From: Alphaproteobacteria bacterium
GTDB lineage: Bacteria; Pseudomonadota; Alphaproteobacteria; Sphingomonadales; Sphingomonadaceae
DNA: 6,283 nt
Direction: 5' to 3'
Assembly: GCA_018830415.1 (NCBI GenBank)
Contig: JAHJSJ010000020.1
Span: forward strand, 1-6,283
Position numbers and translations under genes: made by a program. Below the pieces are notes generated by a model. That model was not told the origin of the DNA. It was given only the letters and a program-made list of their open reading frames with translations, and did no database searches. Position 1 is the first letter of the stretch, and each line of letters starts with the position of its first letter. Positions 1 through 5,104 of this stretch are shown one piece after another.

Positions 1-74
1 CCCGCCCGTTCGATCCGCACCCGCTGTTTGCCGGGTTCATCGCAGCGGCGCTGGAACAATCGCGTCTGGTCTGA
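1..74 (+). CDS. 3' end of an unidentified protein gene (partial)
   Basis: Reading from base 3, an open frame gives 23 residues ending in ALEQSRLV, then TGA at 72-74. G/C-rich third positions fit coding sequence in this genome. The visible part has no diagnostic motif: it is a mildly hydrophobic, helix-like C-terminus containing HPLFAGF. I do not recognise the family and assign no function. The gene begins outside the window and converges on the minus-strand hsp20 gene across a 370-base gap. Confidence 0.55.
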   Translation, partial: RPFDPHPLFAGFIAAALEQSRLV

Positions 75-232
75 TCGGCTATACCACCGCTTTGCAAGGA
101 TACGGGCCTGTTGAATGGGCGAATCGCGGTTTCCGGTTGCCTGACCGACGGATCGCATAATCCGAGAAGATTACCCTTGCGTGTTGTTGCCATTCCGCAT
201 TAAACGCTTGGCGGGGTTCAGGGTTTGACAGG

Positions 233-414
233 GACCGCGCTGATAGTGCGGTCGCATGACTTTTGCCGGGTTCAGGCAAAGTCTGTTTGGGGGGTGGTTT
301 TCTCCTGGTGCCTGCCAAATGCTTGGCTGGCTTTGTCCGTCTTCTGCGACCCGGACGGATAGCGCCAGTCAGGGCGACGAAAGTCGCTGGGGGCGGATTG
401 CAAAATCCGCCCCC
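233..414. other. Gene-free region with a run of stem-loops (unassigned; possible ncRNA)
   Basis: The interval 75-444 holds no convincing protein gene, but its second half is rich in inverted repeats. The arms are 233-240/246-253 (8 bp, one G-U), 262-267/275-280 (6 bp, 7-base loop), 314-318/323-327 (5 bp), 334-341/354-361 (8 bp, one G-U, 12-base loop), 374-378/383-387 (5 bp, GAAA loop) and 389-399/404-414 (11 bp, GCAA loop). A 9-base direct repeat, GGGTTCAGG, occurs at 214-222 and 268-276. I looked for hallmarks of RNase P RNA, tmRNA, SRP RNA and 6S RNA and did not find them. It may be a small RNA, a terminator cluster between convergent genes, or a decayed repeat. Bases 75-232 show nothing I can name. 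Confidence 0.35.
389..414 (-). terminator. Strong GC-rich hairpin downstream of hsp20, probable terminator
   Basis: A perfect 11-bp stem (389-399 with 404-414) closes a 4-base loop that reads GCAA on the plus strand. It lies 30 bases past the hsp20 stop codon, between two convergent genes, where a terminator is expected. Neither strand has a proper U-tract after the stem: the plus strand continues TTAAAAA, and the minus strand continues AGCGACTTT. It is therefore not a textbook intrinsic terminator. It could stabilise the hsp20 mRNA 3' end or end a plus-strand RNA from the 233-387 region. Confidence 0.4.
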
Positions 415-444
415 TTAAAAATCAACCGGAAATCATCTGTGCGA

Positions 445-933
445 TCAGGCGGCGCTGGCGGCCTGATTGTCGTCATCATCGCTGGATGATGGCACCGCAG
501 ATAGCTGGCCCACGCCGCCGACCGCGATCTTGCGCGGTTTCATCGCGTCGGGCACTTCGCGCACCAGATCGATGATCAGCAAGCCATCGGCCAGATCGGC
601 GCGTTCCACCCGCACGAAATCGGCCAGTTCGAACCGGCGTTCAAAGCCGCGATTGGCGATTCCGACATGGATCAGTTCCGCCCCGTCCTCGTTCTCTTCG
701 CGTTTCTTGCCCTGCACAACCAACAGGTTTTGCTGCGCAGTGATATCAATATCCTGCGGCCGGAACCCGGCAATGGCGAGCGTGATGCGGTAATTATCTT
801 CGCCCCGGCGCGAAATGTTGAACGGCGGGTAATTATCACCCGCATTCAAGCGCGCCTGGTTTTCCAGCAGGTCGAACACACGGTCAAAACCAACGGTGCT
901 GCGGCGATAGGGGGTAAAATCAAAACGTGACAT
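445..933 (-). CDS. ibpA: Small heat-shock protein, Hsp20/IbpA family
   Basis: This is an ATP-independent holdase that binds unfolding proteins in the cytoplasm and passes them to DnaK/ClpB. The 162-residue product resembles E. coli IbpA throughout. The N-terminus has FDFTPYRRSTVGFDRVFDLLE at about 4-24, then YPPFN at 35-39. The alpha-crystallin domain spans about 38-128, with AGF at 55-57, ITAQQNLLVVQGKK at 64-77 and the conserved DGLLIIDL near 116-123. The C-terminal I-x-V anchor (KIAV) is at 135-138, followed by an unusual acidic and Ala-rich tail (SSSDDDDNQAASAA). I chose ATG at 931-933 because AGAGGA precedes it by about 10 bases. An in-frame TTG at 958-960 would extend the protein by nine residues but lies inside the probable leader hairpin. 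The gene is divergent from grxC, and its leader may be a ROSE-type thermometer. The symbol follows the similarity to IbpA; hspA is equally possible. Confidence 0.95.
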   Translation of the reverse strand: MSRFDFTPYRRSTVGFDRVFDLLENQARLNAGDNYPPFNISRRGEDNYRITLAIAGFRPQDIDITAQQNLLVVQGKKREENEDGAELIHVGIANRGFERRFELADFVRVERADLADGLLIIDLVREVPDAMKPRKIAVGGVGQLSAVPSSSDDDDNQAASAA

Positions 934-1034
934 AGTCTGCAAATCCTCTTGTTCGAGCAATCTGGTTTCCTGCGCGGGCCTGCCTTATGCAGCACCCGCC
1001 GTGTCACCTAACGTTCCCCAAGGCTGGCGGAACG
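934..1034 (-). promoter_or_regulatory. hsp20 leader with three stem-loops, ROSE-like RNA thermometer candidate
   Basis: Read on the minus strand, the leader can fold three times. Stem I pairs 1034-1029 with 1017-1012 (CGTTCC/GGAACG) and can extend by CCA/TGG around a GCCT loop with one bulged G. Stem II pairs 999-995 with 978-974 (GCGGG/CCCGC) and then CTGC/GCAG around an ATAAG loop. Stem III places TTGCTC (960-955) opposite GAGGA (948-944), which is the Shine-Dalgarno sequence, across a GAACAA loop; one G faces a G. ROSE thermometers, known from alphaproteobacterial hsp20 genes, use a U(U/C)GCU strand against AGGA with such a G-G pair. The gene type, position and motif all fit. Folding and function are inferred. 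Confidence 0.55.
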
Positions 1035-1046
1035 CGGCGACAATCT

Positions 1047-1076
1047 CTATCTGGTTTGCAAACACCCGGTTTCAAG
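1047..1076 (-). promoter_or_regulatory. Candidate heat-shock (RpoH-like) promoter for hsp20
   Basis: On the minus strand CTTGAAA (1076-1070) matches the -35 element of RpoH promoters. After 15 bases comes CCAGATAG (1054-1047), a partial match to the -10 consensus CCCCATNT. Transcription would start near 1040, giving a leader of about 105 bases that contains all three stem-loops. The -35 overlaps the grxC ribosome binding site on the other strand (1074-1080). The weak -10 makes this tentative. Confidence 0.3.
1054..1063. promoter_or_regulatory. Perfect 10-bp palindrome GTTTGCAAAC in the hsp20/grxC divergent region
   Basis: GTTTGCAAAC is exactly self-complementary. It sits 22 bases upstream of the grxC start codon, in the spacer of the proposed hsp20 promoter. 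A dimeric regulator bound here could affect both divergent genes. No regulator can be named from the sequence. Confidence 0.25.
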
Positions 1077-1085
1077 AGGATCGCA

Positions 1086-1349
1086 ATGGCTCAGCCGCAA
1101 ATCGACATCTACACCAAATTCGCCTGCCCATACTGCGTGCGTGCGAAGCATTTGCTCAAGCAGAAGGGCGCGGCGTTTAACGAATATGACATCACGCTGG
1201 GAGGGGCCAAGCGCGCCGAAATGCTGGCGCGCGCGCCCAATGCGCGGACAGTGCCGCAGATATTCATCGGCGATACCCATGTGGGCGGATCGGATGATCT
1301 GGCGGCATTGGAACGCGCCGGACGGCTTGACGCACTGCTGGCAGGCTGA
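1086..1349 (+). CDS. grxC: Glutaredoxin (GrxC/glutaredoxin 3 type)
   Basis: A cytoplasmic dithiol glutaredoxin that reduces protein disulfides and glutathione mixed disulfides using reduced glutathione. The 87-residue product has the normal size of the family. It shows the CPYC redox centre at 14-17, the cis-proline motif TVPQIFI at 55-61, and the glutathione-binding GGSDDL segment at 67-72. ATG 1086 was chosen because AAGAGGA at 1074-1080 sits five bases upstream and the protein then starts directly before the first beta strand. A longer in-frame start at 987 would add 33 residues absent from the family. The stop codon overlaps the start of the downstream amidase by one base (TGATG), so the two are almost certainly co-transcribed and translationally coupled. 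Confidence 0.95.
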   Translation: MAQPQIDIYTKFACPYCVRAKHLLKQKGAAFNEYDITLGGAKRAEMLARAPNARTVPQIFIGDTHVGGSDDLAALERAGRLDALLAG

Positions 1350-2170
1350 TGCCGAAAATCGCGGTTCTCCAGATGAGTTCGGGGATCGATCCAGCCGCCA
1401 ATCTGGCGCTGATCGAAAACGCCGCGCGCAGGGCCGCAGACGAAGGCGCACTGGTGCTGTTCACCCCGGAAATGTCGCTTTTGCTGGATCGCAACCGCGA
1501 ACGTGCGCGGGGCTGGATCGAATCGGACGGGCCATCGAACGCCTGCGAGCACCTGTCATGCATCGCCGCCAAGCTGCATATTGATATCGCCATTGGTTCG
1601 ATGCCGGTCATGGCGGACAGCGGCAAATGGGCCAATCGCTCGCATTATTTCTATCCCGACCTCGGCCCGCCGGTCATCTATGACAAGATCCATATGTTCG
1701 ACGTCGAACTGGCGACCGGCGAGGTGTGGCGCGAAAGCGCGGCCTATGAACAGGGCCGCGCGGTGGTGACGGTTGAAGATACGCCGGTCGGGCGGTTGGG
1801 GCTGGCGATCTGTTACGACATGCGCTTTCCTGCCTTGTTTGAGGCGCTGGGCAATCGCCGCTGTGATTGCATCGCGGTGCCCGCCGCCTTCACCGTGCCG
1901 ACCGGGCAGGCGCATTGGCACGTCTTGCTGCGGGCCCGCGCGATCGAAGCAAGCGCCTTTGTGATCGCCGCCGCGCAGGTTGGCAGCCACGAAGACGGGC
2001 GCGCCACCTATGGCCACAGTCTGGTGATCGACCCGTGGGGCGAAGTGCTGCTCGATATGGGCGGAGACGCGCCGGGGCTGGCGTTCTGCGACATTGATCT
2101 TGCCCGGATTGCCGATGTGCGCGCGCAGGTGCCCGCGCTTGCCAACCGCCGCGAAATCCCCAAAGCGTAA
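1349..2170 (+). CDS. Carbon-nitrogen hydrolase, nitrilase superfamily (Nit1/deaminated-glutathione-amidase-like)
   Basis: A 273-residue amidase of the nitrilase superfamily. The catalytic set is complete: Glu41 in FTPEMS, Lys113 in YDKIHMFD, Cys155 in AICYDMRFP, plus the second conserved Glu129 in the GEVWRES segment. The KIHMFDVE and CYDMRFP patterns are those of the Nit1/Nit2 branch, whose members hydrolyse deaminated glutathione or omega-amides such as alpha-ketoglutaramate. Which of these is the substrate cannot be read from the sequence. Lying directly behind a glutaredoxin favours a glutathione-related substrate, but that is inference. Translation probably depends on coupling to grxC, because the ATG overlaps its stop codon and no strong Shine-Dalgarno sequence is visible. 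The next gene begins five bases after this stop. Confidence 0.9.
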   Translation: MPKIAVLQMSSGIDPAANLALIENAARRAADEGALVLFTPEMSLLLDRNRERARGWIESDGPSNACEHLSCIAAKLHIDIAIGSMPVMADSGKWANRSHYFYPDLGPPVIYDKIHMFDVELATGEVWRESAAYEQGRAVVTVEDTPVGRLGLAICYDMRFPALFEALGNRRCDCIAVPAAFTVPTGQAHWHVLLRARAIEASAFVIAAAQVGSHEDGRATYGHSLVIDPWGEVLLDMGGDAPGLAFCDIDLARIADVRAQVPALANRREIPKA

Positions 2171-2175
2171 CCGCG

Positions 2176-2646
2176 ATGATCGTTTTTGACCTTTCCTGCC
2201 CGGACGGCCACCGGTTTGAAGGCTGGTTCGGCTCGTCTGCCGATTTCGAGGATCAGCGCGCGCGCGGTCTGCTTACCTGCCCGGCTTGCGGATCGGCAGC
2301 GGTGGGCAAGGCGCCGATGGCTCCTGCAGTTCCGGCCAAGGGCAATGCCCGGCCTGCCCCGGCGGCGGCGGATGGCCCGCCGCAGCAACTCGCCAATGCG
2401 CCGCTCCCGCCGCAGGTGCAAAATGCGCTCGCCGCGCTCGCCAAGGCGCAGGCCGAGGCGCTGAAGAACAGCACATGGGTGGGCGACAAGTTTGCCGACG
2501 AAACCCGCAAGATGCATTATGGTGAGCGTGATGAAGCGCCAATCCACGGACAGGCGAGCCTTGCCGAGGCCAAGGCGCTGATTGATGAAGGCGTTCCGGT
2601 TGCCCAGCTGCCCTTTCCGGTCGCTCCGCCAGAAAAGTTGAATTGA
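2176..2646 (+). CDS. DUF1178 family protein (zinc-ribbon-like N-terminus)
   Basis: A 156-residue protein of unknown function matching the DUF1178 family, which is common in alpha- and betaproteobacteria. The N-terminus, MIVFDLSCPDGHRFEGWF, is typical. Cys8 and His12 with Cys35 and Cys38 (CPAC) form a likely zinc site. Residues 44-90 are an Ala/Pro-rich, probably flexible linker. The C-terminal part carries the conserved stretch FADETRKMHYGE around 112-123 and a helical segment ending in PFPVAPPEKLN. No transmembrane segment or signal peptide is seen. It follows the amidase by five bases without a clear ribosome binding site, so it is most likely the third gene of the grxC operon. This gene order recurs in alphaproteobacteria (general knowledge), but the function is not established. 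Confidence 0.9.
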   Translation: MIVFDLSCPDGHRFEGWFGSSADFEDQRARGLLTCPACGSAAVGKAPMAPAVPAKGNARPAPAAADGPPQQLANAPLPPQVQNALAALAKAQAEALKNSTWVGDKFADETRKMHYGERDEAPIHGQASLAEAKALIDEGVPVAQLPFPVAPPEKLN

Positions 2647-2667
2647 AAGCTAAGGCGTCCCTGCTAT
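2638..2667 (+). promoter_or_regulatory. Candidate promoter for tRNA-Arg
   Basis: TTGAAT (2638-2643) and TGCTAT (2662-2667) are separated by 18 bases and would start transcription around 2674, just before the tRNA 5' end at 2680. The -35 element overlaps the last codons of the DUF1178 gene. The tRNA could equally be processed from the operon transcript. Confidence 0.3.
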
Positions 2668-2679
2668 TGGAAGCGGCGG

Positions 2680-2756
2680 GACCCCGTAGCTCAGCCGGAT
2701 AGAGCACCAGATTCCTAATCTGGGGGCCGCGCGTTCGAATCGCGCCGGGGTCACCA
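2680..2756 (+). tRNA. tRNA-Arg (anticodon CCT)
   Basis: The full cloverleaf can be drawn. The acceptor stem is GACCCCG (2680-2686) with CGGGGTC (2746-2752). The D arm is GCTC/GAGC (2689-2692/2702-2705). The anticodon stem is CCAGA/TCTGG (2707-2711/2719-2723) with loop TTCCTAA and anticodon CCT at 2714-2716. The variable loop has five bases, and the T arm is GCGCG-TTCGAAT-CGCGC (2729-2745). The discriminator is A2753 and CCA is encoded at 2754-2756. It reads AGG, a rare arginine codon in GC-rich alphaproteobacteria. The only intervening sequence after DUF1178 is 33 bases. Confidence 0.97.
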
Positions 2757-2766
2757 TTCCTTGCCG

Positions 2767-2787
2767 CGCGCTGCGCGCTGCGCGCTG
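2767..2787. repeat. Three tandem copies of the heptamer CGCGCTG
   Basis: CGCGCTG is repeated exactly three times, with partial units on both flanks, directly behind the tRNA and before the convergent dehalogenase stop. It is intergenic and probably a slippage-prone microsatellite. No U-tract terminator for either neighbour is visible here; only a weak wobble stem at 2785-2800 could form. Confidence 0.8.
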
Positions 2788-2802
2788 CGACAGGCGTTGC
2801 GA

Positions 2803-3720
2803 TCAAGCCAGAAAACCAGCCTTGCGTGCCATCGCAATCACGCCCTCAGCCAGCTCTGCCGGGCGATCTTCCTGGCTGAAGTGGCCGCAGGTCTTGAGCA
2901 TCGCATGGGGTTGCCCGGCAGCCCCTTTGATCCGCTCAGCCAGCATCGGCCCGGCTGCGCCCAACACCGTATCATCTTCACCGAACAGCGTCAGGAACGG
3001 CTTGTCGAACGCGGCAAGGCCGGCCCACGCCGCCTTGTTTTCAGCAACGCCGGGCTTGTCATCCTCAATCGGAACCAATTGCGGAAAGGCGCGTGCGCCG
3101 GCCTTGGATGCTTCATCGGGGAAGGGGGCATCATAGGCAGCGATTTCCTCCGGCGTGCGCGCGGTCGAGGTCGCCTGATCGAGCACTTTGCCGACATCGA
3201 AATCGGGCGAATTGAGCACAAATTCGCGCCATGCCAGAAATCCCGGTGATGCCTTGCCACCGCCTGCGGGCAGAAAGGTGTTGCTGGCGACCACAAAGGC
3301 AAAACGATCAGGCTGCTCGCCCACCATCCGCAGTCCCAGCAATCCGCCCCAATCCTGACAGAACAATCCCGCGACGCCCGGCACCACCGCATCGCGCCAC
3401 TGGTTCAACCAAGCGAGGTGGCGGGCATAGGTGTAGAAGGCGACATCATCGGGCTTGTCGCTTTTGCCAAACCCGATCAGGTCGGGCGCGAGGCAGCGGA
3501 ACCCGGCGTCGACCAGCAGCGGGATCATTTTGCGATAGAGAAAGCTCCAACTCGGTTCGCCGTGGAACAGCAGCACCGGGGGCGCATCCTTCGGCCCTTC
3601 GTCAAGGTAGTGCATCCGGCCTGAAAACCCTTCGCCAAGGTCAATGGTCAGCCAGTTTTCGGCAAAGGGGTAATCGGGCAGGGCGGTGAAACGCTCTGGA
3701 TCGTGCGCGATGATCTGCAT
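2803..3720 (-). CDS. dhmA: Haloalkane dehalogenase, subfamily I (DhlA-like)
   Basis: An alpha/beta-hydrolase that cleaves carbon-halogen bonds of haloalkanes to a primary alcohol, halide and a proton. The 305-residue protein aligns by eye with Xanthobacter DhlA along its whole length. HGEPSW at 53-58 carries the oxyanion-hole Glu55. The nucleophile elbow QDWGG has Asp123 and halide-binding Trp124. The cap domain has FLAW with Trp164, equivalent to Trp175 of DhlA. The acid is Asp250 in GEDDTVLG and the base is His280 in CGHFSQE. This is the complete subfamily-I pentad. I chose ATG 3718-3720 because the product then starts like DhlA (MQIIAHDPERF) and AGGAG lies 10 bases upstream; a start at 3759 would add 13 unrelated residues. 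There is no signal peptide, so it should be cytoplasmic. It is divergent from the acyl-CoA dehydrogenase. The real substrate is unknown, and some relatives act on odd halides or have weak activity. The symbol is the one commonly used for type 1 members. Confidence 0.9.
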   Translation of the reverse strand: MQIIAHDPERFTALPDYPFAENWLTIDLGEGFSGRMHYLDEGPKDAPPVLLFHGEPSWSFLYRKMIPLLVDAGFRCLAPDLIGFGKSDKPDDVAFYTYARHLAWLNQWRDAVVPGVAGLFCQDWGGLLGLRMVGEQPDRFAFVVASNTFLPAGGGKASPGFLAWREFVLNSPDFDVGKVLDQATSTARTPEEIAAYDAPFPDEASKAGARAFPQLVPIEDDKPGVAENKAAWAGLAAFDKPFLTLFGEDDTVLGAAGPMLAERIKGAAGQPHAMLKTCGHFSQEDRPAELAEGVIAMARKAGFLA

Positions 3721-3735
3721 GTTGGCTCTACTCCT

Positions 3736-3747
3736 GTGATACATCAC
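3736..3747. promoter_or_regulatory. Inverted repeat GTGAT-AC-ATCAC upstream of the dehalogenase
   Basis: Two perfect 5-bp arms separated by two bases lie immediately upstream of the dehalogenase ribosome binding site, in the 116-base region shared with the divergent acyl-CoA dehydrogenase. The size and symmetry suit an operator for a dimeric repressor, but no regulator gene is in the window. Promoters for the two genes are not clear; a weak TTGCGT-16-ATTACC (3759-3786) points toward the acyl-CoA dehydrogenase. Confidence 0.3.
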
Positions 3748-3836
3748 CCCAACACCCATTGCGTATCAGATCGAAACGGGATTACCAGCGCGCGCAGCCA
3801 TTCCGCGACGGGCGTAATCAGGAGAGCAGACCGATA

Positions 3837-4997
3837 ATGCCGCACGACACCCAAGACCTTGCCGATATCCGCCGCGCGGTAGCCAGCCTGTGCGATGCGT
3901 TTCCGGGTGAATATTGGCGCGAGAAAGATGCCGTGCGCGAATATCCGGCGGAATTCGTCGATGCGCTGACCAAGGCCGGTTTTCTCGCCGCGCTGATCCC
4001 GGTCGAACACGGCGGCAGCGGGCTGAGTTTGGCGGCCGCTTGCGTCATCATGGAGGAAATCCAGGCGAGCGGGTGCAACGGATCATCCGCCCATGCGCAA
4101 ATGTACATCATGAACACGCTGCTGCGGTATGGCAGCGAGGCGCAGAAGGCCGAATATCTCCCCCGCATCGCTAGCGGGGAACTGCGACTGCAAGCCTTCG
4201 GCGTGTCAGAACCTACCAGCGGCACCGATACGCTCAGCCTGAAAACGCGCGCGGTGATGGACGGCGATCACTACGTCATCAACGGTCAGAAAATCTGGAC
4301 CAGCCGCGCCGAACATTCTGATCTGATGCTGCTGCTCGCGCGCACCACCCCGCGCGAGGAAGCGGCAAGCAAGACCGAAGGCCTGTCGATCTTCCTCGTC
4401 GATATGCAGGCCGCGCTGGCCAACGGCATGGTGGTCAAACCGATCCGCACGATGATGAACCATTCATCCTGCGAGGTGTTTTTTGACGATCTGCGCATCC
4501 CCGCTAGCGCGCTTGTGGGCGAGGAGGGGAAGGGGTTCCGTTATATCCTGTCGGGCATGAACGCCGAACGCATCCTGATCGCGGCCGAGTGCATCGGCGA
4601 TGCCAAGTGGTTCATTGAAAAGGCGACCAATTACGCCAAGGATCGCAGCGTGTTTGCGCGGCCCATCGGTCAGAATCAGGGCGTGCAATTCCCGATTGCG
4701 CGTTGCTACGCCCAGATGCGCGCGGCGGAACTGATGGTGCACCATGCGGCGCAGACCTATGATGAGGGCGGCAATCCCGGTGCGGAAGCCAACATGGCCA
4801 AACTGCTCGCATCCGAAGCCAGTTGGGCAGCAGCCGACATGTGTGTGCAGACCTTCGGCGGATTCGGTTTTGCCGAGGAATATGACGTCGAGCGCAAGTT
4901 CCGCGAAGCGCGGCTTTACACCGTGGCGCCGATTTCGACCAATCTGATCCTGTCCTATCTTGCTGAACATGTGCTCGGCCTGCCGCGCTCTTACTGA
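3837..4997 (+). CDS. Acyl-CoA dehydrogenase family protein
   Basis: An FAD-dependent flavoprotein expected to oxidise an acyl-CoA thioester to the 2-enoyl-CoA, passing electrons to ETF. The 386 residues match the family length. The N-terminal helical domain covers about 1-118. The FAD/substrate segment FGVSEPTSGTD is at 121-131, with INGQKIWTS at 148-156. The C-terminal helical domain holds RSVFARPIGQNQGVQFPIA (270-288) and QTFGGFGFAEEYDVERKFREAR (338-359). The usual C-terminal catalytic Glu (IYEGT motif) is replaced by TVAPIST at 362-368. Glu244 in MNAER occupies the position used as base by isovaleryl-CoA and long-chain enzymes. ATG 3837 is preceded by AGGAGA at 3820-3825, 11 bases away. 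An in-frame start at 3759 would add 26 residues with no family counterpart. The substrate is unknown. The gene is divergent from the dehalogenase, and ftsB follows after 107 bases. Confidence 0.92.
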   Translation: MPHDTQDLADIRRAVASLCDAFPGEYWREKDAVREYPAEFVDALTKAGFLAALIPVEHGGSGLSLAAACVIMEEIQASGCNGSSAHAQMYIMNTLLRYGSEAQKAEYLPRIASGELRLQAFGVSEPTSGTDTLSLKTRAVMDGDHYVINGQKIWTSRAEHSDLMLLLARTTPREEAASKTEGLSIFLVDMQAALANGMVVKPIRTMMNHSSCEVFFDDLRIPASALVGEEGKGFRYILSGMNAERILIAAECIGDAKWFIEKATNYAKDRSVFARPIGQNQGVQFPIARCYAQMRAAELMVHHAAQTYDEGGNPGAEANMAKLLASEASWAAADMCVQTFGGFGFAEEYDVERKFREARLYTVAPISTNLILSYLAEHVLGLPRSY

Positions 4998-5104
4998 AAT
5001 CGGGCCAATTTGTGTGGATTTGTGCGCATGGCAGCGCAATGTTCTTGCAGCGGAGCGGCAAGTGTGATTCTGTGGGCAAAGCGGCAAGGGGGAACGAGCC
5101 AGTA

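Noticed and set aside
79..318. 79-codon minus-strand open frame in the first intergenic region
   Set aside because: No recognisable motif, no good ribosome binding site, an Arg/Pro/Ser-rich composition typical of chance frames, and overlap with the hairpin region.
75..420. Housekeeping RNA gene (RNase P RNA, tmRNA, SRP RNA or 6S RNA)
   Set aside because: The invariant segments of these RNAs, such as the SRP GGAAGGAAGCAGCC tip and the RNase P GGAAAGTCC core, are absent. GAAAGTC at 379-385 is only the loop and arm of a small hairpin.
256..489. 77-codon plus-strand open frame
   Set aside because: It overlaps the hsp20 3' end and the stem-loops, has no motif, and its composition looks like chance.
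1012..1034. EcfG-type (GGAAC) stress promoters facing both ways in the hsp20-grxC region
   Set aside because: GGAAC occurs on both strands, but no CGTT-like -10 element is found 16-17 bases downstream on either. The pair is better explained as the arms of a leader hairpin.
2734..2756. Attachment-site duplication of the tRNA 3' end
   Set aside because: The only other match is a 9-base GCGTTCGAA in the pdhA coding sequence near 5645, which is expected by chance.
4464..5087. 207-codon minus-strand open frame opposite the acyl-CoA dehydrogenase
   Set aside because: A shadow of a clearly conserved gene, with no protein family features.
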